A DNA stretch of 5,113 bases. It comes from Syntrophaceae bacterium UBA4059 (lineage in GTDB: Bacteria > Desulfobacterota > Syntrophia > Syntrophales > Smithellaceae). A program made the translations under genes and the position numbers. The stretch covers positions 1,179-6,291 of the forward strand of contig DFZJ01000038.1 of the NCBI GenBank assembly GCA_002382045.1. The letters run 5' to 3'. This document shows, piece after piece, positions 1-5,113 of the stretch (positions are counted from its first letter, which is position 1; every line of letters starts with the position of its first letter). The notes under the pieces are model-generated. The model searched no databases. It saw only the letters and a list, made by a program, of their open reading frames with translations, and was not told the origin of the DNA.

Positions 1-45
1 ATCCACTATCCACTATCCACTATTCACCATCCACCATTCACCATT
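1..45. repeat. Heptamer tandem repeat array (CAC[T/C]AT[C/T])
   Basis: From position 4 to 45 there are six consecutive 7-bp units: CACTATC, CACTATC, CACTATT, CACCATC, CACCATT, CACCATT. Bases 1-3 (ATC) look like the end of another unit, so the array probably continues to the left of the window. The variation is confined to two positions of the unit, both C/T transitions, and the units change in a graded way along the array. On the coding strand the unit reads [A/G]AT[A/G]GTG. The array overlaps the last codons and stop of the acyltransferase gene. Such simple intergenic heptamer arrays resemble the short tandemly repeated repetitive sequences known from cyanobacteria; a role is unknown. No hairpin with a T-run, hence no intrinsic terminator, is seen in these bases. 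Confidence 0.9.
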
Positions 46-922
46 TTTGCCATCGCTTTGTCTTCCAGCGCTGATGCATCCATAACCACTGCCGGGGATA
101 TTTGCGAACGTGATCTTCGATGATTTTTGTATAGTTTTGCGTATTGACCAGAACGTCGTGATCCCGGTCGCCGGTGTTGACCGTTTCCACTTTCGGGCCG
201 ATCTCGGTTAAGTATCGGCCGTCGGGCATGCGGGTTGTGAAGATGGGCAGAACCGCTGCGCCTGTGCGCAGCGCCAGAAGGGCGACACCCGTTGTCGTGC
301 AGGCCGGGCGTCCAAAATAATCAACGAAGACCCCTTCATAGACGGCGACATTCTGATCGATCAGCAATTTGATGGCTTCTCCATTTTTTAACAGGCGAAG
401 CATCGGGCGCAGGGCGTTTTCCTTGTGCAGGTTGCCAATGCCCAGAGAGGCGCGCACGTAAGTGCTGGCCTCTTCCATAAAAGAACTGTCCAGGATGCGG
501 GCCATGAAGATCGGAGGTTTGGATAAGATCGCCAGAGCGGCGTTGCCGAATTCCCAGTTGCCGAAATGAGCGCTGAAAAGTAAAACCCCCTTGCCCTCCT
601 GGCAGGCTTTTTCATAGTGCTCCATCCCCCTGACGGAAACCCGCCGATGCAGATTATGCTTGTTCAGATAAAGAAGATCCGAAGATTCCAACATGGTCAG
701 GGCGAAGGTGGCGTTAGAGTCCTTGACGATTCGAATGATTTCATCGGGAGATTTATCGGGAAACGACCTTGTTAAATTATGGATAGCGATCAACCGGTGT
801 TTAAGCGACAGACGATAAAACAGTCTGGAAAACAAAACGGCGAGCGCTCGTTTGAGGGGAAGAGGTATGATATGCAAAGCAAATGTTACGATGTGTATTT
901 TTGTCGTTTTTCCAGTTTTCAT
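38..922 (-). CDS. lpxL: LpxL/HtrB-family Kdo2-lipid A (late) acyltransferase
   Basis: A 294-residue member of the lysophospholipid acyltransferase family of lipid A late acyltransferases (LpxL/HtrB, LpxM, LpxP). These add a secondary acyl chain from acyl-ACP to a hydroxyacyl chain of lipid A at the inner membrane. The hallmark HX4E catalytic motif is His119-FGNW-Glu124 within LLFSAHFGNWEF. A hydrophobic N-terminal anchor lies around residues 9-36. Later family blocks are LLIDQN (186-191), GVFVDYFGRPA (197-207), GVALLALRTGAAVLPIF (212-228) and the C-terminal YPRQWLWMHQRWKT (275-288), like the YLWxHRRFKT tail of LpxL proteins. Length fits the family (about 290-310). The ATG at 922 has AAGG 3 nt upstream, a rather short spacing, and no better start is seen. 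Which acyl chain and position it serves cannot be told from sequence, so the symbol is a family-level label. The last Trp codon and the TGA stop (38-40) fall inside a 7-bp tandem repeat. Confidence 0.9.
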   Translation of the reverse strand: MKTGKTTKIHIVTFALHIIPLPLKRALAVLFSRLFYRLSLKHRLIAIHNLTRSFPDKSPDEIIRIVKDSNATFALTMLESSDLLYLNKHNLHRRVSVRGMEHYEKACQEGKGVLLFSAHFGNWEFGNAALAILSKPPIFMARILDSSFMEEASTYVRASLGIGNLHKENALRPMLRLLKNGEAIKLLIDQNVAVYEGVFVDYFGRPACTTTGVALLALRTGAAVLPIFTTRMPDGRYLTEIGPKVETVNTGDRDHDVLVNTQNYTKIIEDHVRKYPRQWLWMHQRWKTKRWQKW

Positions 923-931
923 TTGCCTTAT

Positions 932-2032
932 CTATCCATTTTGAGAGAGCCTCGTCAATCGCGCTGCCATAAACTTTTCGAATGACTGCGTGGAAGGCTT
1001 TATTTCCATTTCCATGCGTAAAATGCAAATCATTTTTAAAAATTCAGGATGGCTTTGAAGGCGCATGGCGTCTTTTTCCGTGGTCACCAGATCATCGGCG
1101 TGCAGGCTGAAAAAAATATTTTTTAATTCTTCCAGATCAGATCGATTGTAGGAATAATGATCGGGGAACGGAATGAATGACAGGATTTGCGCTTCAGCTT
1201 CGCTCAATAGTTTCCGAAAGGAGTCCGGTCTGGCAATTCCGCAAAAGGCGCAAACTTTCCTGCCGCGAAGTTCAACGGGCGGCAACACGCTCTGATCAGG
1301 TTTAATCATTTCCCTGAACCGATGAACGGCCCGGAAAACGGGTATGCCGGATGCGTGAGCGATCCCGGCGATGTCGGAATTTACAGGATGCGTCTCATCC
1401 ACGCGTGTCAGGATGATGCAATCGGCGCGGTGAATCCCTGCCGGCGATTCGCGCAACTCGCCCCGCGGCAGAAAATATCCATTGCCCAGCGGCTTTTCAG
1501 CGTCGAGCAAAATGATATCGATATCCCGGAAGATCCGCCGGTGCTGAAACGCGTCGTCACAGATCAGCACATTCACGCCGAATCGATCAATGGCCGCCTG
1601 CCCTGTAAGACGGCGCTTTGCACCCGTGATGACCGGAATATCGGGCAGCGATCGGGCGATGAGCAGCGGCTCGTCACCGGCGGCTTGGGCATTAAGTAAA
1701 ATGGTCTTGCCGTCGGAAACAATATTGACAGGCTGCGGGTTTTTACTCCCGTAACCGCGGCTGATCACCGCCGGCTGAAAACCTTGCCGTTGAAGCATTT
1801 TGGCAAGCGCGATCACACAGGGTGTTTTTCCGGTCCCGCCGACGGTGATGTTTCCGACGCTGATGACCGGACAGGAAAGTCTGACGGACTTCAGAATCTG
1901 TCGATCATAGAGCCGGTTGCGCAGATGAACGATCAGCCGGTAGAGCAGGGAGAAAAGATAGAGAATCGCTCTGGTCGGGCTGATATGGCGAATTGAATCG
2001 TCATCACGCCAGATCCTTTGCCAATCGATCAT
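932..2032 (-). CDS. lpxK: Tetraacyldisaccharide 4'-kinase LpxK
   Basis: A 366-residue membrane-associated P-loop kinase that phosphorylates the 4' position of the tetraacyl disaccharide 1-phosphate to give lipid IVA, acting on the cytoplasmic face of the inner membrane. With Met at 2032 as residue 1, the protein has an amphipathic/hydrophobic N-terminal helix (about 18-38, consistent with membrane anchoring), a Walker A block SVGNITVGGTGKTP (58-71), SRGYG (91-95), GDEP (119-122), the DDAFQH block (159-164, Walker B-like, family-typical acidic pair), LPRG (198-201), FCGIA (253-257), FPDHY (279-283) with a conserved histidine, and TTEKD (307-311). All family blocks are present and length is near the usual 320-370. 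The frame stays open up to a GTG at 2083, which would add 17 residues and an 80-bp overlap with msbA; the start at 2032 gives the usual MIxxxxW-type N-terminus and the better ribosome site. It ends at TAG (932-934), 9 bp before the acyltransferase gene. Confidence 0.95.
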   Translation of the reverse strand: MIDWQRIWRDDDSIRHISPTRAILYLFSLLYRLIVHLRNRLYDRQILKSVRLSCPVISVGNITVGGTGKTPCVIALAKMLQRQGFQPAVISRGYGSKNPQPVNIVSDGKTILLNAQAAGDEPLLIARSLPDIPVITGAKRRLTGQAAIDRFGVNVLICDDAFQHRRIFRDIDIILLDAEKPLGNGYFLPRGELRESPAGIHRADCIILTRVDETHPVNSDIAGIAHASGIPVFRAVHRFREMIKPDQSVLPPVELRGRKVCAFCGIARPDSFRKLLSEAEAQILSFIPFPDHYSYNRSDLEELKNIFFSLHADDLVTTEKDAMRLQSHPEFLKMICILRMEMEIKPSTQSFEKFMAARLTRLSQNG

Positions 2033-3761
2033 TGCCATTTCCTTCATCTTTGAACTGCAAATTATATAATCGGTAATATTCACCTTTTTTTGCCATCAGG
2101 ACTTCGTGAGTGCCTTCTTCCACGATCTTTCCCCTGACCAGGACAATAATCCGGTCGGCATTACGAATAGTGGAAAGACGATGCGCGATCACCAGCGTGG
2201 TGCGCCCTTTCATCAGATTATCCAGCGCTTCCTGCACCTCGATTTCGGCTTCCGTGTCCAGCGACGAGGTCGCTTCATCCAGAATCAGAATCGGTGCATT
2301 TTTAAGCAGGGCGCGGGCAATGGAAATGCGTTGTTTTTCACCGCCGGAAAGTTTTGTGCCCAGCTCTCCAATGTTGCTGTCGTATCCTTTGGGCAATTTC
2401 ATGATGAAATCGTGAGCGTTCGCCGCGCGAGCGGCGGCGACGATTTCTTCATCCGTCCTTTTGATGTCACCGTAGGCAATGTTGTTTTTAACCGTGTCAT
2501 TAAAAAGAATCGTCTGCTGCGTCACGATGGCGATCTGGCTCCGCAACGATTGCTGCGTCACGTCGCGGATATCGCGGCCGTCGATCAGGACTCGTCCGGC
2601 GGATACATCATAAAAACGGGGAATCAGATTGACCAGAGACGTTTTACCGCCTCCGCTCATCCCGACAAAAGCCACAACCTCGCCCGCTTTGATCGTGAGG
2701 TTGATGTGATTCAGGACGGGTGTTGCTTCATAGCGGAAACTCACATTTTCCATATCAATGCTTTTGGTGATGGGCGGCAGCACGGCCGCATCGGGTTTAT
2801 CTTCAATGTCCGGTTTGCGGTCGATAATGCTGAAAACGCGCTCGGCGCCCGCAATGCCCTGGTTGATGGTATTGTTGACGTTGGTCAGGCGTTTAACCGG
2901 CTCGTAGAGCATCAGCAGAGCGCCAATAAAAGAGAAGAAAGTGCCTGGTGTGGAATGGCCATGCAGGACGTTGTATCCGCCGTAAAAAATGACGGCGGCG
3001 ATTCCCAATCCACCCAGAAAATCCATGAAGGGACTGGAAATGGCATTTACGGAAACAGCTTTCATGAAGAGTTTGAACAGCCTTTCGTTTTCCTCCGCGA
3101 ACCTTTTGCTTTCGTATTTTTCCATGCCGAATGCCTTGACAATGCGTGTTCCGGAAATGGTTTCCTGTAAAAGGGTGTTCAAGGTCCCCATCGTAATCTG
3201 TGTGGAGGTGGTTACCGTGCGCATTTTTCGGCCAAACCGGGCAATGGGGTAGATGGTCAGCGGGAAAATAACGATTGCGATGAGAGCGAGTTTCCAGTCC
3301 GTATAAAAGATCACGCCGACCAGACACACCAGCATGAAGCTGTCTTTGACCAATGCAGTCACTGCTTCCGATGATGCGGTTTGAACAGACATAACATCAC
3401 TGGTGATCCGTGACATGAGCAGGCCGGTGGAATGTTCGGTAAAAAAAGATAAGGATTGCTTCTGAATCTGTTCATAGAGCTTATTGCGTAAATCTGTAAC
3501 GATACGCAACCCGATAGAACTCATTAAAATATTCTGCCCGTAGTTGCACAAGCCTTTAATCAGGAAAATGCCAACCACCGCAAAGGGGATCCATTTCAGC
3601 GCCGAAATATCCTTATTGATAAATATTTCGTCAATGGCCGGTTTGGCAATGAGCGGCAGAGCGGATTGCATACCTCCGGCAATCAACATGCAAATCGCGG
3701 CAAAGATAAAGCGCACATAATACTGCTTGGCCATTAACAACAATCTGTTGAAAGTTTCCAT
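2004..3761 (-). CDS. msbA: Lipid A export ATP-binding/permease protein MsbA
   Basis: A 585-residue ABC exporter half-transporter with the fused membrane-plus-ATPase layout and length typical of MsbA. The transmembrane domain occupies roughly residues 1-310, with hydrophobic segments near 15-40, 55-75, 140-172 (two helices) and 245-288 (two helices). The nucleotide-binding domain covers about 335-575. It shows the aromatic A-loop Tyr344, Walker A GMSGGGKT (367-374), Q-loop Gln415/416, signature LSGGE (471-475), Walker B ILILDE (491-496) with catalytic Glu496, D-loop SSLD (499-502) and switch His527, so it should be an active ATPase. As a homodimer in the inner membrane it would flip core-lipid A from the cytoplasmic to the periplasmic leaflet before the Lpt system takes it on. 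General multidrug exporters share these motifs; the placement between lpxB and lpxK is what makes lipid A the likely substrate. The ATG at 3761 has a Shine-Dalgarno 5 nt upstream, and the 3' end overlaps lpxK. Confidence 0.93.
   Translation of the reverse strand: METFNRLLLMAKQYYVRFIFAAICMLIAGGMQSALPLIAKPAIDEIFINKDISALKWIPFAVVGIFLIKGLCNYGQNILMSSIGLRIVTDLRNKLYEQIQKQSLSFFTEHSTGLLMSRITSDVMSVQTASSEAVTALVKDSFMLVCLVGVIFYTDWKLALIAIVIFPLTIYPIARFGRKMRTVTTSTQITMGTLNTLLQETISGTRIVKAFGMEKYESKRFAEENERLFKLFMKAVSVNAISSPFMDFLGGLGIAAVIFYGGYNVLHGHSTPGTFFSFIGALLMLYEPVKRLTNVNNTINQGIAGAERVFSIIDRKPDIEDKPDAAVLPPITKSIDMENVSFRYEATPVLNHINLTIKAGEVVAFVGMSGGGKTSLVNLIPRFYDVSAGRVLIDGRDIRDVTQQSLRSQIAIVTQQTILFNDTVKNNIAYGDIKRTDEEIVAAARAANAHDFIMKLPKGYDSNIGELGTKLSGGEKQRISIARALLKNAPILILDEATSSLDTEAEIEVQEALDNLMKGRTTLVIAHRLSTIRNADRIIVLVRGKIVEEGTHEVLMAKKGEYYRLYNLQFKDEGNGNDRLAKDLA
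2039..2045 (-). promoter_or_regulatory. Ribosome binding site that sets the lpxK start, inside msbA
   Basis: The minus strand reads GAAGGAA at 2045-2039, followed by ATGGCAATG. The AGGA core (2040-2043) is 7 nt before the ATG at 2032, a good spacing, but only 1 nt before the ATG at 2038. The earlier GTG at 2083 is preceded by a run of A with no Shine-Dalgarno. This favours 2032 as the lpxK start. The site lies within the last msbA codons, which suggests coupled translation. Confidence 0.65.
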
Positions 3762-3766
3762 TTTGT

Positions 3767-3770
3767 TCCT
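3767..3770 (-). promoter_or_regulatory. Ribosome binding site of msbA overlapping the lpxB stop
   Basis: On the minus strand the lpxB stop TAG (3769-3771) runs directly into GAACAAAATG, so AGGA (3767-3770) uses the last two bases of the stop codon and lies 5 nt before the msbA ATG. This supports the msbA start at 3761. It is also the arrangement expected for translational coupling, with ribosomes ending lpxB placed next to the msbA start; the coupling itself is inferred. Confidence 0.7.
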
Positions 3771-4950
3771 ATAGCATATCGCAGGCGATTTGCGCCGCTC
3801 TTGTTGCCGCGCCGGCTTCGCCCAGTTTGGCGCGGATGGCCTTAAGCTGTGAGACCATTTCCTGCCTTTTTTCTTCGTTCAATAATATGGCCAGAGCCTC
3901 GGAGGCGATCCGCTGACCGTTTGCGTCCGCTTGAATCAATTCCGGGGCAATCATTTTCCGGGCGATGATGTTAACCAGACCGATGCGCTGCGGCTTGATA
4001 ATCATTCTGGCGATCAACTCCGAAAAAAATGAGACCTTGTAAATGATAATCATCGGGACACTCAGTAAACCGGTTTCCAGCGTTGCTGTTCCCGATGCAA
4101 CGATGGCCAAATCAGCGGAAGCAATAACGTCGTAGGTTTTGCCGGCAATGACTTTAATTTTAACGGGGGAATTTTGGGTGATATCGAAGATAATTTTTTC
4201 TTCAAGTGTATCCGCCAGCGGCAGAACAAATTGCACCCCGGGTATTTTTTGTGAAATAATTTCAGCGGCCAGCAGCATCTCCGGCAGCAATTTAGTTACT
4301 TCCGAAAGCCGGCTGCCCGGTAAAAGGGCAATCGTCGTTTTGTCCGTGGAAAGACCAACTTTTTCTCTCGAATCCTGCTTTGTATAATGTGGCTTGACCA
4401 TATCAACTAAAGGATGACCGACATAATCGACGGTGTACCCTTTGGCTGCATAGGTATCGACTTCAAAGGGGAAAATAACAGCCATTCTATCGACTAATCT
4501 TTTAATTTGCTCAATTCTTCCCCCGCGCCAGGCCCAGACTTTTGGGCTGATGTAGTAGAAAACTTTTATTCCTTTTTTCTTCGCTGCCTTGGCTAAACGG
4601 AGATTAAAGTCGGCATAATCAATTAAAATAACAAGGTCTGGCCTGTTTTTGTCCAGGGATTTTTTCATCATACCCAGAATTTTTAATATACTTCCCAATT
4701 TAGAGACGATCTCGGTTGCTCCCATGACGGCCATTGAGGCATTATTGACCAGAAGATTTACTCCCGCTTTTTCCAACTGGCTGCCGCCGATGCCGTAAAA
4801 ATTGAGAGAAGGATTGATCTTAGACATTTCGCGGACGAGGGCGGCGCCATGCATGTCACCGGATGCTTCGCCGGCAACAATCATGATCGTCTTTGTTTTC
4901 CTGTTTTCCGCGGCTGATGCGGCGGCTGAATTTATTTCTTTAGAAGGCAT
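3769..4950 (-). CDS. lpxB: Lipid-A-disaccharide synthase LpxB
   Basis: This 393-residue protein is a GT19-family glycosyltransferase. It condenses UDP-2,3-diacylglucosamine with lipid X (2,3-diacylglucosamine-1-phosphate) to form the beta-1,6-linked tetraacyl disaccharide 1-phosphate, at the cytoplasmic face of the inner membrane. Visible family blocks in order are GEASGD (27-32), the GIGG turn (53-56), DYADFN (111-116, carrying the conserved aspartate region of the family), SPKVWAWR (135-142), PFEVDTY (161-167), VGHPLVD (177-183), LPGSR (210-214, start of the UDP-sugar-binding C-terminal half) and SGTATLE (286-292). Length is slightly above the usual ~380 because about 20 extra residues precede GEASGD. 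The ATG at 4950 is the first start after an in-frame TGA (4957-4959), but it has no clear Shine-Dalgarno; Met23 (codon starting at 4884) is an alternative that would fit the usual family N-terminus better. The gene follows lpxA by 46 bp and precedes msbA by 7 bp. The frame is intact with no missing blocks. Confidence 0.96.
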   Translation of the reverse strand: MPSKEINSAAASAAENRKTKTIMIVAGEASGDMHGAALVREMSKINPSLNFYGIGGSQLEKAGVNLLVNNASMAVMGATEIVSKLGSILKILGMMKKSLDKNRPDLVILIDYADFNLRLAKAAKKKGIKVFYYISPKVWAWRGGRIEQIKRLVDRMAVIFPFEVDTYAAKGYTVDYVGHPLVDMVKPHYTKQDSREKVGLSTDKTTIALLPGSRLSEVTKLLPEMLLAAEIISQKIPGVQFVLPLADTLEEKIIFDITQNSPVKIKVIAGKTYDVIASADLAIVASGTATLETGLLSVPMIIIYKVSFFSELIARMIIKPQRIGLVNIIARKMIAPELIQADANGQRIASEALAILLNEEKRQEMVSQLKAIRAKLGEAGAATRAAQIACDML

Positions 4951-4996
4951 ATTTTTTCACATCGGTAATGATCTTTTTTAAATCGCTGAATGCCGG
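4951..4996 (-). other. lpxA-lpxB intergenic gap
   Basis: This 46-bp AT-rich spacer is the longest non-coding gap between genes in the window. I see no open reading frame, no convincing Shine-Dalgarno ahead of the lpxB ATG (the sequence just before it is GATGTGAAAAAAT) and no stem followed by a T-run. It most likely just joins two genes of one operon; a weak internal promoter cannot be excluded from sequence alone. Confidence 0.5.
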
Positions 4997-5113
4997 TTAG
5001 CGGCAAACGCCTCGTTTGGATTCTCTGATGAAATTTATGAAATGTCTTACTTCCGGGCAGTCCTCTACTTCTGCTTCGGCCTTTTTCAGCGCCGCCGCCA
5101 AAAGCATATCGGA
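4997..5113 (-). CDS. lpxA: UDP-N-acetylglucosamine acyltransferase LpxA, C-terminal end (partial)
   Basis: Only the last 38 codons and the TAA stop (4997-4999) are present; the gene continues beyond position 5113. Reading the minus strand from the window edge gives an open frame, too short for a routine ORF list, that ends in [19 protein letters not shown]. This matches the end of the C-terminal helical domain of LpxA, where the family shows a PEV-x-x-F-x-x-F-x-x-x-S-x-RG pattern (E. coli LpxA ends in a similar RSTRGLIR). LpxA is a cytoplasmic acyltransferase with a left-handed beta-helix body that moves a hydroxyacyl chain from acyl-ACP to the 3-OH of UDP-GlcNAc, the first step of lipid A synthesis. 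The catalytic part is outside the window, so activity cannot be judged. Its place directly upstream of lpxB supports the call. An unrelated protein with a similar tail is possible but unlikely. Confidence 0.82.
   Translation of the reverse strand, partial: SDMLLAAALKKAEAEVEDCPEVRHFINFIRESKRGVCR

Noticed and set aside
1..45. CRISPR array at the window edge
   Set aside because: The units are 7 bp and directly adjacent with no spacers, so this is a simple tandem repeat rather than a CRISPR.
1322..1699. A 125-codon plus-strand open frame opposite lpxK
   Set aside because: It is fully antisense to the LpxK core motifs, has no recognisable family features and no good ribosome site was noted; it is treated as a shadow.
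2106..3170. A 354-codon open frame on the plus strand opposite msbA
   Set aside because: It lies entirely antisense to the conserved msbA gene, including its ATPase motifs. Its translation shows no recognisable domain, and it looks like a by-product of msbA codon usage.
4991..5005. Small inverted repeat TGCCG-GTTAG-CGGCA across the lpxA stop codon, considered as a terminator
   Set aside because: The stem is only 5 bp and is not followed by a T-run on the transcribed strand; downstream bases are A-rich instead. It would not end transcription within an evidently continuous operon.
4951..5006. Possible internal promoter before lpxB (TTGCCG-like and TTTAAA-like elements)
   Set aside because: Both boxes match the consensus poorly and such matches are expected by chance in AT-rich sequence; no further support.

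Overview
The window is a compact, single-strand gene block for lipid A (endotoxin) biosynthesis and export. All genes lie on the minus strand, so the block reads from position 5113 down to 1. In transcription order it holds the 3' end of lpxA, then lpxB, msbA, lpxK and an lpxL/htrB-type late acyltransferase. The organism is therefore a Gram-negative (diderm, LPS-making) bacterium. The gene order and the mid-range base composition would suit a Desulfobacterota (former Deltaproteobacteria) genome, but that placement is an inference from general knowledge and is weak.

Layout: 4997-5113 is the last 38 codons of lpxA. A 46-bp gap follows. 3769-4950 is lpxB (disaccharide synthase). After 7 bp comes msbA (2004-3761, ABC flippase). 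The start of lpxK (lipid A 4'-kinase) lies inside the 3' end of msbA; I place it at 2032, giving a 29-bp overlap. After 9 bp comes the acyltransferase (38-922). Positions 1-45 are a tandem array of a 7-bp unit that runs through the acyltransferase stop codon and into the flank.

The genes work together as follows. LpxA starts the pathway by acylating UDP-GlcNAc. LpxB joins UDP-2,3-diacylglucosamine and lipid X into the disaccharide. LpxK phosphorylates the 4' position to give lipid IVA. The LpxL-type enzyme adds a secondary acyl chain on the inner face of the inner membrane, and MsbA flips the finished core-lipid A to the periplasmic face. The tight spacing, the Shine-Dalgarno sequence overlapping the lpxB stop and the nested lpxK start all point to one co-transcribed, translationally coupled operon. 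No promoter or terminator is convincing inside the window, so the operon probably starts and ends outside it.

I see no undescribed system here. The items most worth a second look are the heptamer array forming the end of the acyltransferase gene, the choice of lpxK start, the extra N-terminus of LpxB, and the gene order (no lpxI between lpxA and lpxB, no waaA between msbA and lpxK).
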